The notes: generated by a model from the letters alone, not told the origin. A stretch of 9,570 nucleotides of DNA from Anaeroplasmataceae bacterium (GCA_029050385.1 JAIDMV010000327.1:1-9570), one strand, 5' to 3'; positions 1-7,004 are shown, numbered from the stretch's first letter. Translations and numbers: made by a program.

Positions 1-444
1 TTTTACTTTATCCGCTTTAGTTCCAATAACACAAACTGCTTTTTGATAGTATTTTAAGAATTGATACATCGCTATATCATCATTTGTGGGCTTATGTCTA
101 AAATCAACTAATAAGAAAACAAGTTTTAATAGCTGCCTTCCAACAATATATTCCTCAATCATTTTTCCAAATGTTGCCTTTACAGTTTTACTGACATTCG
201 CATACCCATATCCAGGAACATCTATAAAATAAATAGAGTCATTAATATGATACACATTCAAGGTTTGGGTTTTACCAGGATTAGAGGAAGTTTTAGCAAG
301 CTTCTTTCTATTTGTTAAAGCATTAATAAAGGAAGACTTCCCAACATTAGATCTACCACAAAACATAAACTCTGGTTCACTATGAGAAGGTAATCCTGCA
401 TTCTTTACAGCAGACGTAATAAAATCAGCTTTTGTAATTACCAT
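1..444 (-). CDS. engB: Ribosome biogenesis GTP-binding protein EngB/YsxC, C-terminus cut by the window edge
   Basis: Translating the minus strand from the ATG at 444 gives 148 residues of a small TRAFAC-class GTPase. The motifs appear in the expected order: G1 GRSNVGKSS near residue 31, G2 region NPGKTQ, G3 DVPGYGYA, and G4 TKADK at the truncated end. The GRSNVGKSS plus PGYGYA combination is typical of EngB/YsxC/YihA rather than Era or Obg. Family members are about 195-200 residues, so roughly 50 C-terminal residues lie left of the window. In Bacillus the protein helps large-subunit ribosome assembly and is essential. The start overlaps the end of the PHP gene by 7 bases, which implies translational coupling. 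It is the last visible gene of the operon that begins with the ABC transporter. Confidence 0.95.
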   Translation of the reverse strand, partial: MVITKADFITSAVKNAGLPSHSEPEFMFCGRSNVGKSSFINALTNRKKLAKTSSNPGKTQTLNVYHINDSIYFIDVPGYGYANVSKTVKATFGKMIEEYIVGRQLLKLVFLLVDFRHKPTNDDIAMYQFLKYYQKAVCVIGTKADKVK

Positions 445-1253
445 TCTAATCCCAACCTTTCTAATATAGGTTTAAATTCCTCTAGAGATAAAGTAGATGT
501 TCCCATCATTGCGTGCTTTGTGCCATGATCACCATGAAAATCAGAACCTGCAGAAATAAGCAAGTTATGCTTTAAGGCCAATGACTTAAAATAGTCTTCA
601 TCCCCTTCTTGATTCTTAGGGTAGCGAACCTCAATACCATCAAAGCCCATTGGAAGAATCTCTTCTACTATACTTCTAGGTAGCAAACAAGGGTGAGCCA
701 ATATAGTGAAACATCCAGCTTCTTTTATCATTTTCAATCCATCTGATACTGATAATTTAGTTGAAGGAATATAAGCCTTAGACTTATTATCTACATATAT
801 TTCGGCCTCACGTTCAGAGATATGATTACACTTTGCAATATTATAACACATATTTGCTCGTGTAATGACTTCACTTTCTTCTAATAATGACTTCAAATCT
901 ATTTCAACATGATAGATTTCCTTGATTTTTTCCATCATTTTAATAGCTCGTTTTTTTCTTTCTTCCTTCTTATTGTAAGAAAATTCAAAAAGCTTCTTTG
1001 GAACTATATTGTTTTTAAATAAGCAAACAATATGTACAGAATATCCCTTATAGTCTGTAGAAAGCTCCATACCCGCTAAAACACGAATTCCAGATTCTTT
1101 TGCATAAAGCATAAGCTCTTCACAGCCAAAGACACTATCGTGATCTGTTAATGCAAAACAATCTACATGTTCTCTTTTAGCAATTTCTAAAAGTTCTTTT
1201 GGAGGGAAAAGTCCATCGGAATAGATAGAATGATTATGCAAATCTATTTTCAT
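438..1253 (-). CDS. PHP-domain metal-dependent phosphoesterase (TrpH/YciV, RNase AM type)
   Basis: The 271-residue product has the metal-binding pattern of the polymerase and histidinol phosphatase (PHP) superfamily. It starts with DLHNHSIYSDG (residues 4-14), followed by LTDHDS (35-40), GMELS with Glu63, His74 in VHIV, LAHP near 186, and GSDFHG near 238. Length and motif spacing match the TrpH/YciV group. Characterised members are 5'-3' exoribonucleases or nucleotide phosphatases that trim short RNA or act on 3',5'-bisphosphonucleotides; the exact substrate here is unknown. A GGAGG lies 6 bases before the ATG, inside the end of the DUF5662 gene. Only one base separates the two genes, so they are co-transcribed. 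The downstream end overlaps engB by 7 bases. The protein should be cytosolic. Confidence 0.88.
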   Translation of the reverse strand: MKIDLHNHSIYSDGLFPPKELLEIAKREHVDCFALTDHDSVFGCEELMLYAKESGIRVLAGMELSTDYKGYSVHIVCLFKNNIVPKKLFEFSYNKKEERKKRAIKMMEKIKEIYHVEIDLKSLLEESEVITRANMCYNIAKCNHISEREAEIYVDNKSKAYIPSTKLSVSDGLKMIKEAGCFTILAHPCLLPRSIVEEILPMGFDGIEVRYPKNQEGDEDYFKSLALKHNLLISAGSDFHGDHGTKHAMMGTSTLSLEEFKPILERLGLEW

Positions 1254-1254
1254 T

Positions 1255-1794
1255 TTAACCCTCCATATCTTTATAGCTTTTTATCTTTTTAATTTTTTTA
1301 AAGGCTTTCTTTTCTCCAAGCTCACTAACCCAAGTTAGCCAGGTCTTTAAAACAAAGGCAGTTGTTGGATGCATTTGATTGTAAGAACATTCTCTTTTTT
1401 CAAAATATTCTAATGCAGAGGATGAGGTATATTGCTTTTTCATATAAACCTTACTTGCAGCAATTCTGTCACATAAGCTTTCCTTTAAATATTTTATAGG
1501 AATGAGCACAGGAGCATATGTTCCTCCTTGTACATCTGTCCAATATTCATAATGGTGCTTATTTCTCCCCTTATGATGCATCCAAGCCAGAGAATATCCT
1601 TTGCTTTCACGCTCATTTGCATTTGGAGAACGGGTTCCTGCATAGTACTTCGCACCTCTCCAAAACTCAGCAAATGAATACTTAGATAAATCGTGAAATA
1701 ATCCTTGAAACCCAATCCCAACTTTGAAGCAATAATGCATAACCTTATGTCTATGCTTAGTAATCGTCATAAAATGTCTAATTGGATGTATCAT
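1255..1794 (-). CDS. DUF5662 family protein
   Basis: The 179-residue product resembles the DUF5662 family of Firmicutes hypothetical proteins. It has a basic amphipathic start (HFMTITKHRHKVMHYCFK), then GLFHDLSKYS (residues 31-40), WMHHKGRNKHHYEYW (71-85) and DRIAASK (109-115). The HD pair and the clustered His residues (73, 74, 80, 81) suggest a metal-binding site like that of HD-type hydrolases. That is inference, as no activity is established to my knowledge. The start at 1794 is preferred because a GGGAG lies 6 bases upstream. An in-frame ATG at 1800 directly abuts that site, and one at 1839 has no good ribosome binding site. This start overlaps the end of the ArsR gene by 17 bases, which suggests coupled translation. 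Confidence 0.82.
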   Translation of the reverse strand: MIHPIRHFMTITKHRHKVMHYCFKVGIGFQGLFHDLSKYSFAEFWRGAKYYAGTRSPNANERESKGYSLAWMHHKGRNKHHYEYWTDVQGGTYAPVLIPIKYLKESLCDRIAASKVYMKKQYTSSSALEYFEKRECSYNQMHPTTAFVLKTWLTWVSELGEKKAFKKIKKIKSYKDMEG

Positions 1795-2122
1795 AGGCAT
1801 CTCCCATAAATGAATGTAATTTTGAAAATAAACTTTCAATATCTTTTAATCTATCTGGATGGATTGCGAGATAATAGTAGTTCTTCGTTCCATCCTTATA
1901 ATACTTAATCAATTCTGCCTTACAAAGAAGCTTCATATGAAAAGACATCGTTGGTCTTGTAATACACTTCTTTTGCTTGATTTCTCCTATTCTTAATCCC
2001 CTAGGATAAACTTTAGCAAGTTCCAAAATAATATCGCGACGAATTTTTGAAGATAGTGCCTCTAAAATAGCTTCTGCAGTATCAAAGTTCTTTTTTAACT
2101 CACTTAGCTCTTCTCTATTCAT
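1778..2122 (-). CDS. ArsR/HTH_20-type winged-helix transcriptional repressor
   Basis: This 114-residue protein has an ArsR-like winged-helix fold. A helical N-terminus (EAILEALSSKIRRDIILEL) leads to a helix-turn-helix around residues 43-72 (RIGEIKQKK...TRPTMSFHMKLL) and a wing with KDGTKNYYYL (76-85). RPTMSFHMKLL is the expected recognition helix. The CxC metal site of classical arsenic/cadmium sensors is absent; Cys53 and Cys67 are isolated. It is therefore probably not a metal sensor. Position between the ABC transporter and the housekeeping genes suggests it controls the transporter operon, which is inference. The start at 2122 has GGAG 8 bases upstream. The alternative ATG at 2128 overlaps the ABC stop as TAATG, but the site is then only 2 bases away. 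Confidence 0.85.
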   Translation of the reverse strand: MNREELSELKKNFDTAEAILEALSSKIRRDIILELAKVYPRGLRIGEIKQKKCITRPTMSFHMKLLCKAELIKYYKDGTKNYYYLAIHPDRLKDIESLFSKLHSFMGDAYDTSN

Positions 2123-2127
2123 AAGCA

Positions 2128-4857
2128 TTACTCCGTTCTAAGAGCTACAACTGGATCTTTCTTGGCAGCTGACCTTGCTGGAATTACACCCGAAATCACT
2201 GTTAAAAGAATACTTACTAGAATCATAACTGCTGCTTGCCATAAAGGTAACGCTGCTATCGGTGTAACACCTGTTAAATTATCCACTATAATATTTAAAA
2301 TCAAAGAGATGATGTAGGTTACTATGATACCAAATACACCAGAGATTAAACCAATTATAAAGGTTTCAGCGTTAAATAGATGAGTTACATCCTTCTTACG
2401 ACCACCTAAAGAACGAATTACACCAATTTCCTTTACACGCTCTACAACAGAAACATACGTGATAATCGCAATCATAAAGCAGGAAACAACTAAGGATAAG
2501 GCTGTAAAGGCAATTAGAGCAGTGGTAATTAAATTTATTAAACTATTAATCATATTTATCATTACTGCAATATTATCCGTATAGGTAATTTGTTCACGTT
2601 CTTCGGCTGTTAAAGTGATAGTTTCTCCCTTACTATTCTTGAATGTTAGAGTTTCATCTGAATTCCATGCATCTAAATGCTTAGTTACTCCGTCCTTTAA
2701 ATCAAAGTTAATAGGATAAATAGAAATATCATTAGCAACATCTATTCCCCCTAATTGTCTTAAAGATAGAGTTGTATACATTGCCATCATTGATGAAGTA
2801 TTTCCTCCACTAGATTGACCACCCATCATCATACCTAATAGCTCACTCATAGCATCGGTTTGGCCTACAAAACCCATAGCGCTCTTTGCTTCATCACTTC
2901 CACTTGGAGTGTAATTATAGAAATAAGTAATCCCTTTATTATCAAATGCACCACTTTCCTGAGATTCAGATGGGTACATTCCGAAATATGATAAATTATT
3001 GTCATTTAAATATTTTACAACTTCTGATTTTAGACCATCCTGAATAAATTTTTTAGCAAACGCCTCTGTATAAAAGAATCCACTTGTCATACAGCCATAG
3101 GAAATACTAGCCTTAGGTCTTAGAATTGCTTTAACAACCAATTCTTCTCCAGAAGCAGGATCCATTTCATGATGATAAGAAAATGGTCCTAATCGAGACT
3201 CTAAAAAGGAATTTGATTGTCTTTCATAAATTGAATCATTAGAATAATAATAAAATTTCTTTCCTACTAATTCACTGAAATCAAAACGATTTTTATCAAT
3301 TTCCGGATTATAACTTGGGTCATTTAAATGACGGAAGGTCGTATTGATAAATTGATCTTGTGTATAGTATCCAAGCTGAGCCAATAATAAATCCGTTAAT
3401 TCTTGATCACTATTAACAACAATCATAATTTCATTTTCTTTTGTTGCGATGTCATCTCCATATAAAACATCATATTGACTTAAAATATAATTTTTATCGT
3501 TTGGTGCTTGCTGGAACACATTTGTAAGTCCTGTAACGTAGCTTGCATATCTAGAAAAATCTGTTTCACTTAAAACAGAGGTATAGATGTTTTTAATCGC
3601 AGAAAGACTTGTATTCTTCTTTTCTTCAGGTTTATTGTAATAAACTTGATAATCTGTATAAATGTTATTGGTAACATCAATTCCATATTCTAAGCTAATT
3701 GCGGCTGCATAACCTTCATCAATACTATATACATAATCAATATAATTCTGAGTAATGTTATTATTGATTTGCATTTTTTCCATGGCTTGCCCTTGAGTGA
3801 TTAACCTCTTAATCACTTCATTTACATTGATCTTACCATCTTCAATTTTCAAGGCATTAACTTTATCCATTGTGCCCATTCCACTCATCATAGCGGATAA
3901 GTCATAGGCAGTTTCTGATATTTGTACAGGATTTCCTGATAACATATCATCCTGCATAGAGGTGATATATCCTTGAACTCCACTGGAAACAGCTAGTACG
4001 CTAGAAACACCAATAATACCGATAGAACCCGCTACACAGGTCAAAGCTGTTCTGGCCTTTTTGGTGAATAAATTTCTTAAAGATAACTTAAATGCCGTCC
4101 AAAAGGACATCTTAGCTTTTTCTTTCTTTTGTACTGCTTCTACATCCTCTTGTTCAGTTTCTTTTCTTTCTTCTTCAAGGGTATATGGATTAGAATCAGT
4201 AACAAGTTCACCATCTAACAAACGTACAATACGAGTTGAGTATTGTTTTGCTAAATCGGGGTTATGTGTAACCATAATAACAAGTTTTTCTTGAGAAATC
4301 TCTTTAATTAACTCCATTATCTGAATAGAGGTTTGAGTATCTAGGGCTCCTGTAGGTTCGTCTGCTAGTAAAATCTCAGGCTCATTGACTAAGGCTCTTG
4401 CAATAGCAACTCTTTGACACTGTCCACCAGATAGTTGATTTGGATGCTTATTATATTGTCCTTCAAGACCAACACGATCTATTGCTTTCTTTGCACGTTC
4501 TACACGCTCTTCTTTCGTTAAACCTGCAATTGTCAAAGCGAGCTCCACATTTCCTAAAATTGTTTGATGAGGAATCAAATTATAGCTTTGAAAAATAAAT
4601 CCAATTCTATGATTTCTATAAACATCCCAGTCACGATCTTTAAAATCCCTCGTGCTTTTTCCATTAATAAAAAGATCTCCTGAGGTATATTTATCTAGTC
4701 CTCCAATAATATTAAGCATTGTAGTCTTACCACATCCAGATGGACCCAAAATAGACACAAATTCATTTTTGCGAAAGGCTAAATTTATTCCTTTTAATGC
4801 ATGCACATAGGTGTCTGCAACCTTATAATCTTTTATAATATTTTCTAATCTTAACAT
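2128..4857 (-). CDS. ABC transporter with fused ATPase and FtsX/MacB-type permease
   Basis: The 909-residue product fuses two halves. Residues 1-225 are a LolD/MacB-type ATPase: Walker A GPSGCGKT (38-45), Q-loop FIFQS ending near 91, signature LSGGQ (142-146), Walker B ILLADE (162-167), and H-loop His198. After an acidic/basic linker, a first membrane helix lies near 271-292 (ALTCVAGSIGIIGVSSVLAV). About 480 extracytoplasmic residues follow, including a Met/Gly/Ser-rich stretch (MMMGGQSSGGNTSSMMAM). Three C-terminal helices make an FtsX-like domain with ERVKEIGVIRSLG and PARSAAKKDP. This four-helix layout is typical of mechanotransmitting exporters for peptides or lipoproteins, or of antibiotic resistance pumps. 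The substrate is unknown. AAAGAG about 7 bases before the ATG is the ribosome binding site. It is first in the operon, directly upstream of the ArsR gene. Confidence 0.93.
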   Translation of the reverse strand: MLRLENIIKDYKVADTYVHALKGINLAFRKNEFVSILGPSGCGKTTMLNIIGGLDKYTSGDLFINGKSTRDFKDRDWDVYRNHRIGFIFQSYNLIPHQTILGNVELALTIAGLTKEERVERAKKAIDRVGLEGQYNKHPNQLSGGQCQRVAIARALVNEPEILLADEPTGALDTQTSIQIMELIKEISQEKLVIMVTHNPDLAKQYSTRIVRLLDGELVTDSNPYTLEEERKETEQEDVEAVQKKEKAKMSFWTAFKLSLRNLFTKKARTALTCVAGSIGIIGVSSVLAVSSGVQGYITSMQDDMLSGNPVQISETAYDLSAMMSGMGTMDKVNALKIEDGKINVNEVIKRLITQGQAMEKMQINNNITQNYIDYVYSIDEGYAAAISLEYGIDVTNNIYTDYQVYYNKPEEKKNTSLSAIKNIYTSVLSETDFSRYASYVTGLTNVFQQAPNDKNYILSQYDVLYGDDIATKENEIMIVVNSDQELTDLLLAQLGYYTQDQFINTTFRHLNDPSYNPEIDKNRFDFSELVGKKFYYYSNDSIYERQSNSFLESRLGPFSYHHEMDPASGEELVVKAILRPKASISYGCMTSGFFYTEAFAKKFIQDGLKSEVVKYLNDNNLSYFGMYPSESQESGAFDNKGITYFYNYTPSGSDEAKSAMGFVGQTDAMSELLGMMMGGQSSGGNTSSMMAMYTTLSLRQLGGIDVANDISIYPINFDLKDGVTKHLDAWNSDETLTFKNSKGETITLTAEEREQITYTDNIAVMINMINSLINLITTALIAFTALSLVVSCFMIAIITYVSVVERVKEIGVIRSLGGRKKDVTHLFNAETFIIGLISGVFGIIVTYIISLILNIIVDNLTGVTPIAALPLWQAAVMILVSILLTVISGVIPARSAAKKDPVVALRTE

Positions 4858-4897
4858 ACAATCACTCTTTCTTTGGTTGATTTTTTTCTACCACTTT

Positions 4898-4903
4898 ATT
4901 ATA
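4898..4903 (-). promoter_or_regulatory. Promoter -10 of the ABC/ArsR/DUF5662/PHP/engB operon
   Basis: On the minus strand a perfect TATAAT lies about 40 bases before the ABC transporter start. The -35 region is poor and falls in the U-tract and flank of the preceding terminator, so strength or regulation may depend on another factor such as the ArsR protein. Transcription would begin near 4891. No other clear promoter was found within the five-gene run. Confidence 0.6.
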
Positions 4904-4920
4904 CTATATATTTACATTTC

Positions 4921-4963
4921 TAAAAAGAAAAAAGCATTAATGAAAAACGTTTTCATTAATGCT
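4921..4963 (-). terminator. Intrinsic terminator of the small membrane-protein gene
   Basis: A perfect 14-bp inverted repeat (arms 4933-4946 and 4950-4963, 3-base loop) is followed on the minus strand by TTTTTTCTTTTTA. The stop codon TAG of the upstream gene (4962-4964) overlaps the base of the stem. It separates that gene from the ABC operon. Confidence 0.85.
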
Positions 4964-5585
4964 AGATAAAATGTCCAAAAAATTTGGCAATTAAAGGGAC
5001 AAACAAAGATCCAAAAACTACATATAGTGCAGTATATAAAACTTCATTTGGACGAGGAACGTAAGAATGACATATCATTAAAATACTAATTCCCATCATA
5101 CCTATACAAGATGCAATACCAATGCATTTCCAAGTGAAAAAATTAATATTATAATCCCAAACAAAGCTTTCGGTATACTTGTCTCGTGTTAAGGTTAAAT
5201 AATACTCTATTAATAAATTATAAAGTTCCTTCTTCTTTGCCTTTTCTGGATGTTTACGCATAGAGGAAGGTGAGAAATAAATTCCATTTAAAGAAATTTT
5301 AACTACTTCTAAATTTGTTTCTCTTCCTTCAATATAATCTAATAACACAAATAAATTTTCCAATTTTTCATTACTTCTATCTAATTGAGATATTTTCTTT
5401 GAAAACAATTCTCTTCTTTTTTGATTTATCAAGAAATAAGAGATATACATCCATCCAATTAAAGTTATAGCAAATACAATTAAAATCGCTGTTGAAAGTT
5501 CTGGAGAAGGTATGACGATATCTACTATTAGCATTACAAAAGTTGCAACTGATAAAATGATAGCTATAATAATTGCTGTTAACAT
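4962..5585 (-). CDS. Small membrane protein of unknown function, four predicted helices
   Basis: I do not recognise this 207-residue protein. Two hydrophobic helices occupy the N-terminus (about 2-24 and 32-52). A charged cytoplasmic-looking middle of about 100 residues follows (RRELFSKKISQLDRSNEKLENL, possibly a short coiled coil). Two further helices lie near 155-174 and 182-203. Cys and Trp occur in the third helix region (FFTWKCIGIASCIG). The start at 5585 is chosen because AAAGGA lies about 9 bases upstream and a good promoter lies just beyond. An in-frame ATG at 5648 sits inside that promoter's -35 and cannot be the start. It is a monocistronic unit between a tRNA remnant and the ABC operon. 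No function can be assigned. Confidence 0.75.
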   Translation of the reverse strand: MLTAIIIAIILSVATFVMLIVDIVIPSPELSTAILIVFAITLIGWMYISYFLINQKRRELFSKKISQLDRSNEKLENLFVLLDYIEGRETNLEVVKISLNGIYFSPSSMRKHPEKAKKKELYNLLIEYYLTLTRDKYTESFVWDYNINFFTWKCIGIASCIGMMGISILMICHSYVPRPNEVLYTALYVVFGSLFVPLIAKFFGHFI

Positions 5586-5619
5586 ACACTCACATCCTTT
5601 AAACAAAACAACTATCTCT

Positions 5620-5648
5620 ATTTTATTATTTTTTATATAATCTTTCAA
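5620..5648 (-). promoter_or_regulatory. Sigma-A-type promoter of the membrane-protein gene
   Basis: On the minus strand, TTGAAA (5643-5648) and TAAAAT (5620-5625) are separated by exactly 17 bases. Each matches consensus at five of six positions. Transcription would start near 5613, giving a leader of about 28 bases. Confidence 0.75.
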
Positions 5649-5650
5649 TA

Positions 5651-5677
5651 GAAAAAAATAAAAACGCCTAAAGGCGT
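5651..5677 (-). terminator. Intrinsic terminator of the former tRNA-Arg gene
   Basis: A minus-strand hairpin ACGCC-TTTA-GGCGT (5664-5677) is followed by a T-rich run down to 5651. It sits ten bases after the encoded CCA of the tRNA fragment, as expected for the native terminator. This supports the view that the fragment is the original chromosomal 3' end. Confidence 0.75.
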
Positions 5678-5686
5678 AAATTTTTT

Positions 5687-5750
5687 TGGCGTCCCTAAAT
5701 GGATTCGAACCATCGACTGATCACTTCGGAGGCGATTCCTCTATCCAACT
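5687..5750 (-). pseudogene. 3' portion of a tRNA-Arg(CCG) gene; probable attachment-site copy
   Basis: Read on the minus strand this is a tRNA from the D-loop (AGTTGGATAGAG) to the 3' CCA. The anticodon stem ATCGC/GTGAT encloses the loop CTCCGAA with anticodon CCG. The T arm is GATGG-TTCGAAT-CCATT, followed by the 3' acceptor strand TAGGGAC, discriminator G and encoded CCA. The matching 5' strand (GTCCCTA) and the 5' D-stem are absent from the sequence to its right, so the gene is incomplete and should not make a functional tRNA. A terminator follows it. Integrases commonly target tRNA 3' ends and leave such a displaced copy. The intact gene is predicted at the far end of the element, outside the window. 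Confidence 0.85.
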
Positions 5751-5759
5751 AAAAATTGC

Positions 5760-5771
5760 TTGAAATTTCAA
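5760..5771. repeat. 12-bp perfect palindrome next to the att core
   Basis: TTGAAATTTCAA is a perfect palindrome starting ten bases inside the island from the tRNA fragment. It could be a protein-binding site in the att region; this is inference from position. Confidence 0.4.
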
Positions 5772-5816
5772 CTAATATCGCCTTTCGATCGTTTTCGAAA
5801 TCGATTCGATTCGGTG

Positions 5817-5840
5817 TCGAATGTGACTTCGAGTGTGACT
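5817..5840. repeat. Tandem 12-bp direct repeats, possible recombinase arm sites
   Basis: TCGAATGTGACT (5817-5828) is followed immediately by TCGAGTGTGACT (5829-5840), identical at 11 of 12 positions. They lie about 70-90 bases from the tRNA fragment. Short direct repeats at this distance resemble arm-type integrase sites, but no integrase is in view. The surrounding 5778-5832 is unusually rich in TCGA-type words. Confidence 0.4.
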
Positions 5841-6029
5841 TTTATATTAGGAATCACAAATTTTTGATTAAAAATGCTTCTTATAGTCACAAAGAACCAT
5901 TCAATTTTCTGTTCATTATAACTACAACTTTATTGTATTATATGATACTTAGGATGTCAATAATTTTCTTAGAATCATATCCAAAGTTACAGAAAAATAT
6001 AGAAACTTCTGAATTTCATTGGGTGTTGT

Positions 6030-6058
6030 TTGCTATATATATTGGAATATGGTATAAT
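6030..6058 (+). promoter_or_regulatory. Promoter of small RNA 1
   Basis: TTGCTA (6030-6035) and a perfect TATAAT (6053-6058) are spaced by 17 bases. The -10 lies in a 22-bp segment repeated exactly at 7076-7097. No reading frame with a ribosome binding site follows, so it appears to drive a noncoding transcript starting near 6065-6067. Confidence 0.65.
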
Positions 6059-6067
6059 AATAGTGTA
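6046..6067 (+). repeat. 22-bp promoter repeat, copy 1
   Basis: This segment, covering the -10 element to about the transcription start, is identical to 7076-7097. Sequence on both sides diverges, so the conserved part is the core promoter. Confidence 0.85.
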
Positions 6068-6187
6068 GGGAAGAAAACCAATTCCTGAAATGCACCGTTG
6101 GTCGAACGGGTAGAGTCTTCTTAATGTAGAAATTCCTTTTATGGGAAACGACACTAATTGTGGGGAATCAATTCCCCTTTTTCTTTT
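6066..6187 (+). ncRNA. Candidate small noncoding RNA 1, about 120 nt
   Basis: The unit runs from a good promoter to a strong intrinsic terminator and contains no start codon with a ribosome binding site. It can form a hairpin CCGTT-GGTCG-AACGG (6095-6109) with a GC-rich stem, a weak TTCT/AGAA hairpin near 6118-6131, and the terminator stem. Its 3' end faces the 3' end of the minus-strand gene at 6227, about 40 bases away. A second unit with the same promoter core and terminator tail lies at 7096-7187. The middle sections of the two differ. The GGTCGAACGGGTAGAG part resembles a tRNA D arm but no tRNA can be folded. The role is unknown; it could be a regulator or antitoxin RNA for the facing gene. 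Confidence 0.5.
6162..6187 (+). terminator. Terminator of small RNA 1
   Basis: Stem GGGGAA/TTCCCC with loop TCAA (6162-6177) is followed by TTTTTCTTTT. The tail from 6178 to 6191 (TTTTTCTTTTGCTT) recurs exactly at 7178-7191. Confidence 0.85.
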
Positions 6188-6200
6188 GCTTTTGTTTCTA

Positions 6201-6228
6201 AGAAAAAAGAGACCTTGTAGATCTCTTT
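6201..6228 (-). terminator. Terminator of the 240-residue protein gene
   Basis: On the minus strand, AAAGAGATC-TACAA-GGTCTCTTT (9 pairs, one G-T) is followed by a short T run. The stop codon at 6227-6229 overlaps the stem base. It is separate from the opposing terminator at 6162-6187. Confidence 0.75.
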
Positions 6229-6949
6229 AATGCTGATATGCTTTTGCAATTATATTGCACTTTTTCATTCGTTTTGCCTTATACTTATTATCTTTGATAA
6301 CTTGGACTAGTTTCGGGTTCTCAGGTCTTATTAAAGTTAGTGCTTCTTTCTTCACTTGCATCGGACTGAAGATAGCAATGTATTTTTTGTTCGATGTTGG
6401 TACAAACCATTCAGAAAAAGTATTCCTGATTGGGTAGATGGTTGCCAGAACTGAATCCATAGCAAATAAATAATAATTGGCATTATTATACCAAACAATA
6501 TCTCCAACTCGTACACTAGCATACTTTTTATATTCAGACAAATACTTATTTAAGGGTAAGCGCGTAAAACCATTCCTTACTATTTCTGTCAATTCCTTTT
6601 CGCTTAATGAATCTTTCTTCCTATTCATGAAGCATTTAACATCAATTTTGTATAACTTGTTATAATAAACAAAATGTGCGTATTTTCCTCTTGTTATTGG
6701 AATTGAGTATCGACCACTTTTGGATGATGCATACAAACAATAGATTTTCTCTCCCTTCAACTCAATGAAAACAAATGGTCGTTTGCGATGCCCTTCTGGA
6801 AATTCTTGTCCATTGTACTCCTTAATATCCGCCCAGAATTCATCACCAAACTTCATTGATTGAACATTTTCTAAGTTAATTTCTTTTATTCCATCTTTGT
6901 CCTTTGAAAACTTTAAATTTCTAATCCAATTAATAATTTTTTTAAACAA
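6227..6949 (-). CDS. Unrecognised 240-residue protein with MazF/PemK-like features
   Basis: I do not recognise a named family. Residues 35-64 (GDEFWADI...GHRKRPFVFIE) resemble the first strands and the basic RP loop of the MazF/PemK endoribonuclease fold. CLYASSK and SIPITRG follow (71-88). A second GDIVW motif at 149-153 suggests a second small barrel-like half. The C-terminus is very basic (KDNKYKAKRMKKCNIIAK), which suits RNA binding. A toxin-like RNase role is therefore possible but inferred. The start is TTG at 6949, with AAAGGAGG 7 bases upstream. The gene is monocistronic, with its own promoter and terminator, and faces small RNA 1. The IPITRG region aligns with IPVTRG of the 109-residue protein encoded at 7395-7724. 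Confidence 0.75.
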   Translation of the reverse strand: MFKKIINWIRNLKFSKDKDGIKEINLENVQSMKFGDEFWADIKEYNGQEFPEGHRKRPFVFIELKGEKIYCLYASSKSGRYSIPITRGKYAHFVYYNKLYKIDVKCFMNRKKDSLSEKELTEIVRNGFTRLPLNKYLSEYKKYASVRVGDIVWYNNANYYLFAMDSVLATIYPIRNTFSEWFVPTSNKKYIAIFSPMQVKKEALTLIRPENPKLVQVIKDNKYKAKRMKKCNIIAKAYQH

Positions 6950-6983
6950 ATTAATTCCTCCTTTTTCTTAATTTTTTTACACT

Positions 6984-7004
6984 TACATTGTAGCACACTT
7001 GTAA
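6984..7004 (-). promoter_or_regulatory. Extended -10 promoter with a shared box for the 240-residue gene
   Basis: On the minus strand, TGCTACAAT (with -10 TACAAT at 6987-6992) is an extended -10. It is preceded three bases upstream by TTACAAGTG (6996-7004). The same 9-mer at the same distance from a -10 is found before the gene at 7870. The palindrome TACATTGTA (6984-6992) overlaps the -10, and ACACTT occurs twice about 18 bases apart. Operator function is inferred. The -35 is poor. Confidence 0.5.

Noticed and set aside
1494..1721. Minus-strand 75-codon frame inside the DUF5662 gene
   Set aside because: It is a shadow of a conserved-family gene in another frame.
4061..4294. Plus-strand 77-codon frame inside the ABC gene
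   Set aside because: It is antisense to the ATPase/permease linker and lacks start signals.
5756..6088. Plus-strand open frame of 110 codons beside the tRNA fragment
   Set aside because: It begins with TTG without a ribosome binding site, crosses the att-like repeats and runs through the promoter of small RNA 1.
6091..6131. tRNA-like segment GGTCGAACGGGTAGAG
   Set aside because: No acceptor stem, anticodon arm or T arm can be completed; it folds better as a simple hairpin within small RNA 1.
6255..6665. Two short plus-strand frames antisense to the 240-residue protein gene
   Set aside because: No ribosome binding sites, and the opposite strand has a complete gene with promoter, ribosome binding site and terminator.
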